55,669 nucleotides of DNA from a virus, in IMG/VR virus record IMGVR_UViG_3300037808_001257, positions 1 to 55,669 of that record; one strand, written 5' to 3'. Position numbers and translations under genes: made by a program. Below, one piece after another: positions 1 through 9,147 of this stretch; the stretch's first letter is position 1; each line of letters begins with the position of its first letter. Under the pieces are notes generated by a model that was not told the DNA's origin, ran no database searches, and saw nothing but the letters and a program-made list of their open reading frames with translations.

Positions 1-1
1 C

Positions 2-817
2 CTCGCCACAGGTTCTTCAATTGGAACTCTTACTTTAGCGGATGGATCTATCACAGATAGTAATGGAGATATTTCTTTCGGAGATGAGAACCTCGTAACC
101 ACAGGTACTTTAGGTGCAGGTGTTGCTACCCTCGCCGCAGGTTCTAATATTGCAGGAAATACTATCTTAGACGCTTCTACTGTATTATTTGTCATTGATG
201 GAGATGGAGACGCTGATACTACAAATGTTACCGTAACTCCTTCTCAGACTTTGTTGTTTAAAGGTTCAAACGATAACAACAATGCAGGTCTACAGTTTAA
301 GATTAACACTGACTCAGTAGAAGCTTCTTTTGAGAGCACTGTTAAAATGCCTGGAGACTTAACTCTCGTAGGTGGTACTTCTGAGGGTTCTCTTGAAGCA
401 CACAACATAACTGCTGAAAATCAACTTGCTGTCACTTCTTCTGATGGTAAAGGACTTTCGATTACCAAAAAGACAGGGTTCACAGGAGATGAAGTCAGCA
501 ATACCCCATTAGACACAATAGATGATGGCGTAAGAGCTTTCCAAATCATAGTGACAACCAATGTGGAAGTTGCAGACGATGCACATTCGCTTGGTCTTCT
601 ACTTAACACGAACCAAGCTTCAAGCAGTTCTGTTATCATGGCAACATGTTCAACTGCGGTTGATAGTTTAGATAATAATATTTTTGCTCAAGGTGGCATT
701 GAAGTTTATGCTCACACCATCACCAACGGTACGAGCTTTCAGTTCAGTTTCGTTAACAGAACGGGGACTGCGATTGCTGCGGATAGTAAACTAACTATCA
801 ACTTTGTAATCATCTAA
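2..817 (+). CDS. Repetitive tail-fibre-like virion protein, C-terminal part
   Basis: The reading frame is open from base 2, so the gene starts upstream of the window; the TTG at 251 is only an internal codon. The visible 271 codons begin with a Gly/Thr/Ala-rich segment in which units such as LATGSSIGTLTLADGS and GAGVATLAAGSNIAGNTIL recur, a pattern typical of phage fibre or adhesin shafts built from short beta repeats. The last 100 residues are less repetitive and could form a distal beta-sandwich domain. No catalytic motif is seen. The assignment rests on composition and on its position before other virion-type genes. It could equally be another repeat-rich structural protein. Confidence 0.55.
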   Translation, partial: LATGSSIGTLTLADGSITDSNGDISFGDENLVTTGTLGAGVATLAAGSNIAGNTILDASTVLFVIDGDGDADTTNVTVTPSQTLLFKGSNDNNNAGLQFKINTDSVEASFESTVKMPGDLTLVGGTSEGSLEAHNITAENQLAVTSSDGKGLSITKKTGFTGDEVSNTPLDTIDDGVRAFQIIVTTNVEVADDAHSLGLLLNTNQASSSSVIMATCSTAVDSLDNNIFAQGGIEVYAHTITNGTSFQFSFVNRTGTAIAADSKLTINFVII

Positions 818-827
818 GAAATAAGGG

Positions 828-851
828 CAACCTTTTAGGTTGATTTTGTTT
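828..851 (+). terminator. Weak hairpin terminator after the fibre gene
   Basis: A CAACC/GGTTG stem with a five-base loop is followed by ATTTTGTTT. It lies 10 bases after the fibre stop codon. The stem is short, so it is probably auxiliary to the stronger terminator just downstream. Confidence 0.4.
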
Positions 852-871
852 CCTGCGTAGATCTATTTCTT

Positions 872-907
872 AGTCAACTTCTTTTTTTAGGGGTTGGCTT
901 TTTTTGT
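872..907 (+). terminator. Rho-independent terminator
   Basis: AGTCAAC (872-878) pairs with GTTGGCT (893-899), including one G-U pair, and is followed by a run of T. It closes the fibre transcript. The T-run merges directly into the TTTGTTTGTTTAT motif proposed as a promoter element for the next gene. Confidence 0.65.
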
Positions 908-915
908 TTGTTTAT
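903..915 (+). promoter_or_regulatory. Candidate phage promoter element TTTGTTTGTTTAT (copy 1)
   Basis: The 13-mer TTTGTTTGTTTAT ends 47 bases before the ATG at 963. The same 13-mer recurs before the genes at 17435 and 45634, and one-mismatch versions occur before 16553 and 24207. All end 37-53 bases upstream of a start codon. That constant placement suggests a promoter or leader element. No experimental support exists. Confidence 0.4.
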
Positions 916-962
916 AGAGTAGTTTATTTAGCGAATATAGTTTTTTGTTTTGGAGAGAAGCA

Positions 963-3900
963 ATGAAGAGAATAAAACTCAAATCAAATGTGAAACCTTT
1001 TATTGGTCGGCTAAGAAGAACTGTAATGAAAAAAACGGTCAGACCTATTAAACTAGACGAAAAAGAAATAAAAGCATACGTCCAAAAACATGGTACAAAT
1101 CCACCTGTTTCTACTAAACCTTCTTCAGAATGGGCGAATTTATTTGCAGTTTACACTTATTTAATTGAGATAGATCAGTTTTTCATAAAGTTACAAAAAA
1201 GAGTAAATAACAACAAACATGAGGTTAAAGACGTTCTTCTTAGGAGCAAATATCTTAGTGCATACAATTACATTAAGAGGATGTATCGGGAAGACTTAGA
1301 AGAGAACTATATTCAAAACCATAGGATAACAAATCGTCAGCTTGATCTTCTTGAGACGAAGCTTTTAGCACTCGCAATGCAGAACATCCCTATGGAAGAA
1401 AAAATCAAAAAGATCAGATCTCATGTAAGAACAAACGTATTCAAAAATAGGCTTCTCGGTTCATACACTAGATTCATGCTTCAAGCTTTCAGACTATTGA
1501 AATACAGTGTGTCTACAAAAACTAGAAAGAACAGTGCCTTAAGACTTGAATACACACAGTTTAAGTTTGACACTCGAACTGAAGAAATAATAAAGCAGTC
1601 TTCTTTTGATGTAGTCGAAGAGAGAGAAGCTCGTAAGAGACTACTCAAAGTACAAGAAGAGACGTTGAAGAGAGAACTAGAAGAGAGAGAGAGTCCTCTT
1701 GTAGCAGTACAAGAACCTTTATATGTAAAATTAGGGGAAGATGAAAAGGGTAGATCCAAGTCAGAGAAGCAGTTTGTAGTGGTAGGTTACCATCCTTCTG
1801 TCTCTAACTTAAGAGAGAAGCCAAAAAAGAAAGACTTCTCAGTTTCCAAATACCCCACAACAAACATAAAGGATGTTACAGAAGTGACAGTAGGTCGTGG
1901 AGAGGAAAAGAAGAAGGTCTCAGTAAATAAGAAAGCGTTCAACAAAGAGATGGAATCTTGGAGAGAAGAAAAGAAATCCTATGTTGCTGAAATCTACAGT
2001 CCTGTTTTAAGAAATGCTTCTGGAGACGGCTACGAGAAGTTCGAGAAATACGATAAACTTGAAACTGCTCTCGAAGAGAAAAGACAAGAGCAGTTTTTAA
2101 AAGAAAGGCTGACACCAAAGGTTATCCTACCTAAAGATGTCAAACTTAAAGAAGGAGAACGACCAATAGCGAAAGTTGTCTTTGGTCAGGGACAAGCCGA
2201 CCTGGAGTATGAGCTTCCGAACTTTGCTTCAGAATTAGACACAGAATTGGCACAAGAGACAAAACCCTACTTCCGACAAATCACAGACAGAGAAGGGTCT
2301 GAAGTTTCGGATGTTGCCAAGATATACCCTGTAAAGAAGCTTGAAATTGATGGAGATCAAGTAGAAGTCATTTCAGAAGGGCCTTTTGCAGGATTTAAGT
2401 TTGATGAGATGGTTAACGCTATGGGTCGTGTAGTAGATAATGTCTACTATGACTCAGAGGAGAACCCCATAAAACTAATAGATATGGGTCTAGATGCTGA
2501 AAGCTTTGGTTTAGGTCGAGGATTCTTAGAGGTAGAAAAGTCTACAAATACTAAGTCGGGTTACTCTGTAGTCAAAAATAGATTAGTAGAGCCTTATGTC
2601 ACCGTCTCTTCTGACGGAGAACAGTTGATGATTGGACTCCCTAACAAAAAGATGTATAAAAATGATCGTGCTACGATGAAGAAGCTAAAGAAAGCTCAAA
2701 TTGTAACGCAGTACGACTATGCTCTTATTTCTACGAGGCAACAGGGATCAAACCCTTTCTATCTGTTTACTCCTGAGAACTATTCTGTTGTTAAGAATAA
2801 GCTCGGCTCTCTTTCTATTTCTAAACCTGCTCGTGATTTAATTAAGAAATACGAGAGAGAATTAGAAGTTAGAAATAGAGCCTTAGAGCCTGAGAATGTC
2901 TCAAGATTTGACTCTGCTCTTTTGGGAGGGTTTAAAGAAGAAGTGTTTGAAAAACAGTTTGACTTTAATGACAAGCAAAAAGAAGGAATGGCTTGGATTG
3001 AAAGCAATGGTTTCAAAGGTGTGATGTCTCTCGACACAGGTGTTGGTAAAACACTGTTTGGTGGTGGGACAATGCAAAACTTTATGAATTTAGAAAATGA
3101 GAAGATCGCAGATGGGGAGTCCATTTTAAATAAAAATGGAAAAACGAAGAAGTTTTTATTTGTTTCTCCTAAACGACTGGTCGGCAACTTTTCTGCTGAA
3201 ATGTACGATTTTATGAAAGACGAAGGAGTCATTTCAAATCGTATTGTAGAAATGAGCTACTTTGTTTTTGCTCGTACCGTTTCAGCAATGAATGGTATGG
3301 AGGAAGTCTTAAAACCCAACGCCAAAGCTTCTCTAAAGAAATATAGGATGAAGTTCGTGGAAGGTACAGACTTCTTAAACAAAGACAAGACAAAACTCAA
3401 CTATGATGATGCTAATGAGTATTTCTTAGAGAATTACAATATTATTTTCATGGATGAAATCAATGACGCACTTAAGCCTGCGATCAAGAAATCTGTCTCA
3501 GAGTTAGAGCATCCAAGAAAGATTCTTCTCACCGCTTCTCCTATGGAGAAAGACCCTCTCGATCTTTATCGTTTTGTTGCTATTTCTAAGGGGATTAAGC
3601 CAGACAAGAAGAAAGAGCAAGAATTCTTAGACGATTATGCAAATATCATCGGAGGTCGGTTTGTAGGGATAACAGACGACCTCGAAAAGAGAACACAATT
3701 TGAGAAATGGGTTGCAGAGAACGCTTACTTTGCACTTAAAGAAGATGTGGATCTACCTAAGATCAATATGCCAAGACTCCTTAAGCCTACTTACGAGAAT
3801 GTAAGACTAAGAATGGATGATGAAGTTAAGGCTGAGTATAAAAAGAGAGCTAGTAGTCTCAGCAAGAATCTAAAAGGTATGGTGGAGAAATACCGAGACA

Positions 3901-6293
3901 TTATCAAGCTCAAGAAAGCAGATAAGATTTCAGACAAAGAACTTGAGAAGCGTATGAAAGGTCTTGAGGATTATGCAGTTGTTGGCATGGCTGACTCCCT
4001 TAAAGAACTCCAAACACTCGCAACTAACCCTGAAGAAATCCTTCCGGGTGTAAGCAATCCTAAGATCGAAGAAGCTATTTCTATTGCCTCTAAGAGAGAA
4101 GGTAAGAAAATCCTTTATTTCTCTCATCTTGAAAAAATGGTTAAAAAGAACGCTCAGTCTATAAGTAAGCGAGTTTCAGGTCTTCATGTTGCGATGGGAA
4201 ATAATGACATCGTATTTTTTAAAAATGGAGAACCTGTTTCTAAGGTAAACAAGAACACCTCCGTTGGTGATCTTATAAAGATGAACAAAAACTTAAGACT
4301 TGCTTCTTCAAACCCTCCAGTCTTCTTTATGGAAAAGGGTATGGTGAAAGAAGAAGACCTTAACAGAGTTCTTGCTAAAATACTTGGTGGAGATATCTTG
4401 TTGAAAGTCATTGTAGATAAGAAAGGGGGACTCGTTAAGAAATACGATAGCGATCTCCCTCAAAGATACAAGGTGGTCCCTTGGCATGACTCTCCTGAGA
4501 TTATGTTGGAGTACAAAGAAAGAAAAGACCCTAACCAATGGGCGATAGGTGCTTCTAAGTTGATCTTTAAGAAAAACAAAAACATTAGAACGGTTTCCTG
4601 TACTGATGAATATGCTAGAGGCTTCAACTTTCAGTTCACCACAACCGTTGTCCATTTAGATCGTGGAGCAGGCTTTGATTCAGAAATAGTGAAGCAAAGG
4701 ACAGCACGTTCTTATCGCACCAAGCAAGACCAACGTGTAGAGGTTCTGTTCTTAGATGCAACGATTGCAGAGAAGAATGAGAAAGAAATAGAAGTTGAAA
4801 ACGGAGTTAAAGTAAAAGTTAACTGTAACTCTGCTGAAGATCAGACTATTGATGAGATTCAAGATCTTGTTCAAGGTGTGGATCAAGATTTCTTTATGTC
4901 TATCATCAACAAAGCCATGAAGACTAAGCTCAAAGAAGACGGGACTATCTCAGATCTTGGTGAAAGCTATCGTATGAACAGACAAGTGTTGTCTCAAATC
5001 ATAGATCCTACAGGGAAAAACCTCTCAAAGATGAGAGAATCGCTTGCGAAAGAAAGACAAAACCCACTCTTAACTTCTGCTAGAGACCCTAAGCGATTTC
5101 TGTCCTCAGATCTCAAAGCAAGTTTTGAGATCGAGAGTGATATTTCTGAAGATACGGTAGAGTCTAATCTTGATCTTTGTGGTGTCAGTAGCTTTGCAGC
5201 ATTTAACTTTTCCTCTCAAAGTTTCGCTAACTCTGTTTCTGAAAACGAAGTTATTTCTAATGGTCGTCTGCTTAAGCAGTCTACTTCTCTTGAGAAAGAC
5301 GAGGATGGTTTCATCTCAGTTAGAAATAATAAGCTTTCCGTTACAAAATGTGCCCCTAGAGGTACAGGCACTAGAGCTATTGTAGCACAGATAACCGCCT
5401 CTCTTGCGAGGACAGACGTTAAAGAAATAATTGTTATGGGAGAGACTTCAGATAAAACACATTATATCTGGCCAAAACTGGGCTTTAATGCTGAAGTTAG
5501 ACTTCCTTTCTTGGTCGACGAGAAGTTAAACGAAAGAGACAACACAGATGAGGGACGCTCTTTAATAAAAATCAAAGAGTGGCTAGTCTCCAATCGTAGA
5601 CCTATAGGAGAAAATGGTGAGGTCTGCTTACTTAATCTCTATTCTTGTGTAGATTCTTCGGGAGAGTTGATAGGTCAAGAGTGGTGGTTGAAGAACGGCT
5701 TCCCTGTTGAGCTTAAGATTAACTTATCAAACCCCAAGAACAGTTCTCTAAAGTTCTTCAATAGCTATTTCGTTCGGAGATGTGAAGAATTAGAAATTGA
5801 AACGGATGAGTTTCTTTCACTCGAACCTCAACCTTTTGATATAGATCAACCTGCGTGTTGGTTGGATTTCTTAAAGAGATACCGAGAAATAAAAGACTCT
5901 AACGGTAGGGTTTTAAATCCCACAAGAGTGATTAATTCTTACTTCGATGCGTTTATGATAGCTTATGTTTCTCGCAGAGATGTTAGAACGAGAGCAGAAC
6001 CCTTTATTCAGGGTCTACCCACTACAAAACGCAAGAGACTTCAAAGCAATAGTGAAGTTACTGACGAGGCACAAAACGTAGAAACAGGTATTTTTGATGA
6101 CCCAGATACCATTTCAAGATATGCTAACTCTTTGGTTATGAAGTCTGTACATGAGAGAGAAACAAAAACTCTTGATAGTATGTGGAGATCTCGAAGTAAG
6201 AGTATCGAAGCGAATGTAGCCCATGCAGAAATACTTGAAAGTGAAAACTTAGATATAGATGCTCTTGATTTAATTGAAAGTGATGAGGTGTAG
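963..6293 (+). CDS. Giant SNF2-type DNA helicase/translocase with C-terminal GNAT-like domain
   Basis: This is a 1776-residue protein. ATG 963 is preferred over TTG 945 because GGAGAGAAG lies just before it. Residues 1-650 are charged, partly coiled and unrecognised. The helicase core starts near 680: Walker A DTGVGKT (691-697), DE box MDEIND (831-832), TASPM (857-861), and a second RecA lobe with the motif VI-like QRTARSYR (1245-1252). Order and spacing fit SNF2-family superfamily 2 ATPases. Around 1455-1500, PRGTGTRAI (R1466-R1471) followed by WPKLGFN resembles the acetyl-CoA loop and C-terminal motif of GNAT acetyltransferases. Such large helicases are often virion proteins injected with DNA, like P1 DarB, but that role is inferred here. 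The substrate of the GNAT-like part is unknown. Confidence 0.8.
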   Translation: MKRIKLKSNVKPFIGRLRRTVMKKTVRPIKLDEKEIKAYVQKHGTNPPVSTKPSSEWANLFAVYTYLIEIDQFFIKLQKRVNNNKHEVKDVLLRSKYLSAYNYIKRMYREDLEENYIQNHRITNRQLDLLETKLLALAMQNIPMEEKIKKIRSHVRTNVFKNRLLGSYTRFMLQAFRLLKYSVSTKTRKNSALRLEYTQFKFDTRTEEIIKQSSFDVVEEREARKRLLKVQEETLKRELEERESPLVAVQEPLYVKLGEDEKGRSKSEKQFVVVGYHPSVSNLREKPKKKDFSVSKYPTTNIKDVTEVTVGRGEEKKKVSVNKKAFNKEMESWREEKKSYVAEIYSPVLRNASGDGYEKFEKYDKLETALEEKRQEQFLKERLTPKVILPKDVKLKEGERPIAKVVFGQGQADLEYELPNFASELDTELAQETKPYFRQITDREGSEVSDVAKIYPVKKLEIDGDQVEVISEGPFAGFKFDEMVNAMGRVVDNVYYDSEENPIKLIDMGLDAESFGLGRGFLEVEKSTNTKSGYSVVKNRLVEPYVTVSSDGEQLMIGLPNKKMYKNDRATMKKLKKAQIVTQYDYALISTRQQGSNPFYLFTPENYSVVKNKLGSLSISKPARDLIKKYERELEVRNRALEPENVSRFDSALLGGFKEEVFEKQFDFNDKQKEGMAWIESNGFKGVMSLDTGVGKTLFGGGTMQNFMNLENEKIADGESILNKNGKTKKFLFVSPKRLVGNFSAEMYDFMKDEGVISNRIVEMSYFVFARTVSAMNGMEEVLKPNAKASLKKYRMKFVEGTDFLNKDKTKLNYDDANEYFLENYNIIFMDEINDALKPAIKKSVSELEHPRKILLTASPMEKDPLDLYRFVAISKGIKPDKKKEQEFLDDYANIIGGRFVGITDDLEKRTQFEKWVAENAYFALKEDVDLPKINMPRLLKPTYENVRLRMDDEVKAEYKKRASSLSKNLKGMVEKYRDIIKLKKADKISDKELEKRMKGLEDYAVVGMADSLKELQTLATNPEEILPGVSNPKIEEAISIASKREGKKILYFSHLEKMVKKNAQSISKRVSGLHVAMGNNDIVFFKNGEPVSKVNKNTSVGDLIKMNKNLRLASSNPPVFFMEKGMVKEEDLNRVLAKILGGDILLKVIVDKKGGLVKKYDSDLPQRYKVVPWHDSPEIMLEYKERKDPNQWAIGASKLIFKKNKNIRTVSCTDEYARGFNFQFTTTVVHLDRGAGFDSEIVKQRTARSYRTKQDQRVEVLFLDATIAEKNEKEIEVENGVKVKVNCNSAEDQTIDEIQDLVQGVDQDFFMSIINKAMKTKLKEDGTISDLGESYRMNRQVLSQIIDPTGKNLSKMRESLAKERQNPLLTSARDPKRFLSSDLKASFEIESDISEDTVESNLDLCGVSSFAAFNFSSQSFANSVSENEVISNGRLLKQSTSLEKDEDGFISVRNNKLSVTKCAPRGTGTRAIVAQITASLARTDVKEIIVMGETSDKTHYIWPKLGFNAEVRLPFLVDEKLNERDNTDEGRSLIKIKEWLVSNRRPIGENGEVCLLNLYSCVDSSGELIGQEWWLKNGFPVELKINLSNPKNSSLKFFNSYFVRRCEELEIETDEFLSLEPQPFDIDQPACWLDFLKRYREIKDSNGRVLNPTRVINSYFDAFMIAYVSRRDVRTRAEPFIQGLPTTKRKRLQSNSEVTDEAQNVETGIFDDPDTISRYANSLVMKSVHERETKTLDSMWRSRSKSIEANVAHAEILESENLDIDALDLIESDEV

Positions 6294-6295
6294 AT

Positions 6296-6598
6296 ATGTA
6301 CACTAGACCAAGAATAAGTGGGCCTGAGACAATAGAAGAGTGGGTGAATTATATCTCGGATGAGATACCTTCAAACCAACTCATTCACCAAGCAAGAGTC
6401 CTTGGTAGTTCTAAATTCATGTCTGTACTCAGACAAGAAGGTTTTGAAGGCAAAGACTTGGATGCTATTCATCTTGCAGTAGTACGGAGATTCTTAATCG
6501 AGGATGTTAGAATCCCTCAAAATATGGAGAACTGTTCAATCAACTATTTCGAGCTATCTGAACAAATAGTTTTTGAAAAAGAGTTGAAAAAGAAATAG
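6296..6598 (+). CDS. Hypothetical protein, 100 aa
   Basis: It begins two bases after the stop of the giant helicase and is very likely co-translated with it; GAGGTG lies just upstream of the ATG. The protein is mostly helical in appearance, with alternating charged and hydrophobic residues. It has no signal peptide, membrane span or recognisable motif. I do not recognise the family. Its position suggests an accessory of the helicase operon. Confidence 0.6.
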   Translation: MYTRPRISGPETIEEWVNYISDEIPSNQLIHQARVLGSSKFMSVLRQEGFEGKDLDAIHLAVVRRFLIEDVRIPQNMENCSINYFELSEQIVFEKELKKK

Positions 6599-6652
6599 GT
6601 GTAACAGGGTATAACTCCTCTGTAACCAAAAAAATGGAAAGAGGAGTAAAAA

Positions 6653-7000
6653 ATGATGAATGATTTTGAACTATCCGATTTGGACAGAGAGTCAATTGTA
6701 CAATCTTTTGACTTTTTAAATGTGGTCTCAACACTCTGCAACAAAAGAACGCCTACGGTAGAAGAGGTTTTTGAAAATGCAGGTGAGTTTAGATCCTATT
6801 TCTCCACACATACAGAAGAGATGAATGATTTTTGTCTCAGCTTGTCAAAAGACCATCTCTTTGAGAGAATAAATCGTGAAGAAGTACTCCCTTCCGAGAT
6901 CTCTGTTAAGACTTTACTCGATCTGAGTAAGCAACTGAGAAATAAGACTGAAAATCACTCAAAAAAATGGAATGAAAACAGAGTAGCAACATACAACTAA
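6653..7000 (+). CDS. Hypothetical protein, 115 aa
   Basis: ATG 6653 is preceded by GAGGAG with a six-base spacer, a strong ribosome binding site. The product is acidic and soluble (MMNDFELSDLDRESIV...) and is predicted helical by eye; no known domain is recognised. It is the last gene before the 560-base non-coding stretch, so its transcript probably ends or is processed there. Confidence 0.6.
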   Translation: MMNDFELSDLDRESIVQSFDFLNVVSTLCNKRTPTVEEVFENAGEFRSYFSTHTEEMNDFCLSLSKDHLFERINREEVLPSEISVKTLLDLSKQLRNKTENHSKKWNENRVATYN

Positions 7001-7002
7001 GA

Positions 7003-7057
7003 GTAGATGTATTTCTTGTAGATGTATTTCTTGTAGATGTATTTCTTGTAGATGTAT
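7003..7057 (+). repeat. 15-bp tandem repeat, 3.7 copies
   Basis: GTAGATGTATTTCTT is repeated at 7003, 7018 and 7033 without mismatches, then partially at 7048-7057. It begins two bases after a stop codon and is non-coding. Each full unit carries one copy of the TATTTCT 7-mer that is over-represented across the window. Such iterons are typical of replication origins or regulatory regions. There are no CRISPR-like spacers. Confidence 0.85.
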
Positions 7058-7560
7058 TATTACTTCTTTCTGTATTAGTATTATATGTATGAGTTGTATG
7101 TTTAGTTGTTCTATTATTTCTGTTATTGTTATTACGTCATTCTCTTTATATCCTTCTATATCTATACTTAATATAGATCTCTCTAATATAGTCTTCTAGT
7201 ACTACTAGTACTATTTCTATTAGAGCTTAGAAATATCAGGGGAGGAGAAAGAGTCTGCTCAACCAAGAGCCACTCCGTATTGGGTACTTTTTTTTAAAAA
7301 ATAGTTGCCGAACTGAGATACTGTTTCTTGAACTGCTAGACCGTACATCAGACTAGAAGGCTTACGCCTTTAGAGTTCCTTACAAAGAGTTTTCTAAACT
7401 CTCTTTGTTTGCCCCCTTTGCGTCAAAAAAACTGATTAGCGTTGGGAGGGATTACTCTCTGTACTCGTTAAGAGTAAGTTCCTTTTCGATATATCGTTAA
7501 AATCAAAAAAAGACAAACAAAAAGTATATAGAAGGAGAACACAATCCATCGGAGTTAAAT
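7058..7560. other. AT-rich non-coding region, possible replication origin
   Basis: I see no convincing gene in this stretch. It holds a very AT-rich segment (7058-7230) with further TATTTCT/AGAAATA copies and a perfect inverted repeat AGTACTA-C-TAGTACT (7198-7212). It also has a short hairpin AAGGC/GCCTT (7357-7370), a hairpin of CAAAGAGTTT with a complementary arm carrying a two-base bulge (7383-7407), and the 10-bp palindrome CGATATATCG (7487-7496). Iterons, palindromes, AT-richness and the adjacent clamp-loader genes fit an origin. A structured leader or small RNA is an alternative. Confidence 0.4.
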
Positions 7561-8145
7561 ATGATCATGATACATCATGGGAACGGAGTGGAAACTGCGT
7601 TGGGGGAGATCCTAGATTGCAAAACACTAATCCACCCACCGTTTTCTGATTTGAAAGTAGACGCAGTAAAGAAATTAGTGGTTTTGTTTTCTCAAAACCA
7701 CCCACAACACAGTCCTTGTCTTGTAGCGGGTCCTCTCGATGATGCAGACCCCTCTACACTTGATATCCTTCTAAAGAGGATAGAAGAGCCTGTTAAGTTT
7801 GCACCTGAGTTAATTTTGTGGGCTAGAGACTATGGGAGTGTACCTCTCACTATAAGATCTCGTTGTGGAGAGAAGTACCATTATGCTCCTCAACAAGAAC
7901 ACGAAATGAAGAGTCGTGCTCAGAGTATCTATTTTGCTCTTAGAGACAAGAAGGAACTAGACCTTTTCTCTTTGTTGAGAGATGTACCTAAAGGCGAAGA
8001 GAGAGCTGTCTTGGAGGCTTATTTAGAAGTCTTGGTAGAAGAGTCTGACTACCAAAGATATGATAGCACTTTAAAAGAGGTGATGAATGTGTCTCGGCTT
8101 AACAGGACTCTTTTAGTGGGATACTTTAATGGAGCTTTAAAATGA
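7561..8145 (+). CDS. Clamp-loader delta'-like subunit (DNA polymerase III family), reduced
   Basis: At 194 residues it is much shorter than bacterial delta' or gamma/tau (over 320). It keeps the diagnostic stretch of the family: GPLDDADPSTLDILLKRIEE from about residue 57, then LILWARDYGSVPLTIRSRC, the SRC motif that supplies the arginine finger to neighbouring clamp-loader ATPases. I see no Walker A motif; the N-terminus reads HGNGVETAL where a P-loop might be. It would therefore act as a stator or trigger, not as an ATPase. The stop overlaps the start of the delta-like gene by four bases (ATGA), so the two are translationally coupled. Confidence 0.75.
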   Translation: MIMIHHGNGVETALGEILDCKTLIHPPFSDLKVDAVKKLVVLFSQNHPQHSPCLVAGPLDDADPSTLDILLKRIEEPVKFAPELILWARDYGSVPLTIRSRCGEKYHYAPQQEHEMKSRAQSIYFALRDKKELDLFSLLRDVPKGEERAVLEAYLEVLVEESDYQRYDSTLKEVMNVSRLNRTLLVGYFNGALK

Positions 8146-9080
8146 AGAAGCCGTCTATACTCTTGTACGGATCGAGTAAAACCCTTATTTCTTTGAGAAG
8201 ATCGGAGCTGATAAATGATAACTTGGCTCTAAACTATGAGGTGGTGGAAATAGATGCGAAGAAATCTTCCTCTTCAGAAATAGAAGATGCTTTTAGTTTT
8301 GGTCTTTTCGATACTGCAAGAAGATGTGTGGTCGTGGAAAATGCGTCTAAACTTAAGAAGCTAGGTTTGAGAGTGGAAGAAGCAGGGGCAAACTATAACT
8401 TGATACTACTCCATAACGGCACAGCTACTAAGAGTTTGACAGTTATCAAGAACAAAGAGCTTTTGGATGAACCTCCACAGGAATATAAAAAACAAGAGTG
8501 GGCGAGTGGTCTTTTTAGAAAGATGGTGTCTTCTTCAGGTAAGACTATTTCTAAAGAGCTTTCATTAGCGATAGTGTCACGAGTAGGGCATGACTTGGGT
8601 GTTCTGAGATGGGAGTTGGAAAAACTGCTTCAAGTCTCAGAGAAAGAAGAAATAACACCACAAGACGTTGGGCTTGTTATTTCTCCATTGAAGGAAACAT
8701 CCGCACTTTTGGTGTTAGATGCTATTTATAGCTGTAGACCTAGAGATTTCCTTAGAGTTATGGCTCGACTGGAAAAAACTATGAGATATAAAAATATGAA
8801 ATCTTTCACAGAGGGTTTGTTATTCAATAGTATTTATGAAACGTATCTTGTATGTCTTTGCGTGGAAGAGAAGAAATCCTTTGAAGAGATTTCTTCTCTA
8901 TTAAATAAGAATCTTTGGGTAGTTCAAAACAAAATAACACCCAAGTCCATTTCTTTCGGTAAAAAGAGAGCTAAGAGAGTGTTGGACATACTCTTCATAA
9001 TGGAGAAGAAAGTCAATTTTGAGGGTTTTGACCCTCTGACCTTTTTCAAAAGTGCTGTTGTTTCTACAATGGTTCTTTAA
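8142..9080 (+). CDS. holA: DNA polymerase III delta subunit-like clamp loader (HolA family)
   Basis: The 312 residues match delta in length and layout. An N-terminal domain opens with PSILLYGSSKTLISLRR and a degenerate, non-ATP-binding fold. Residues about 150-165 read RVGHDLGVLRWELEKLL, the classic delta signature RxGxDLxxLxxELEKL, and a helical collar domain follows. Delta opens the sliding clamp. Its ATG lies within the stop of the delta'-like gene, supporting a dedicated phage clamp loader. No gamma-type ATPase or clamp gene is visible in this window; they may lie elsewhere or come from the host. Confidence 0.8.
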   Translation: MKKPSILLYGSSKTLISLRRSELINDNLALNYEVVEIDAKKSSSSEIEDAFSFGLFDTARRCVVVENASKLKKLGLRVEEAGANYNLILLHNGTATKSLTVIKNKELLDEPPQEYKKQEWASGLFRKMVSSSGKTISKELSLAIVSRVGHDLGVLRWELEKLLQVSEKEEITPQDVGLVISPLKETSALLVLDAIYSCRPRDFLRVMARLEKTMRYKNMKSFTEGLLFNSIYETYLVCLCVEEKKSFEEISSLLNKNLWVVQNKITPKSISFGKKRAKRVLDILFIMEKKVNFEGFDPLTFFKSAVVSTMVL

Positions 9081-9147
9081 TAGTCCCTACTCTTACACGC
9101 TCTTCAACTGGGAAGAGTTTTTTTATCTTCAAATTAAGGAAAGAGAA

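Noticed and set aside
6604-6634. Inverted repeat ACAGGG ... CCTCTGT before the gene at 6653 as a terminator
   Set aside because: The stem is only six bases with a G-U pair and is followed by A, not T, on the + strand, so it is not convincing.
7003-7057. CRISPR-like array
   Set aside because: The 15-base units are contiguous with no spacers, so this is a tandem iteron, not CRISPR.
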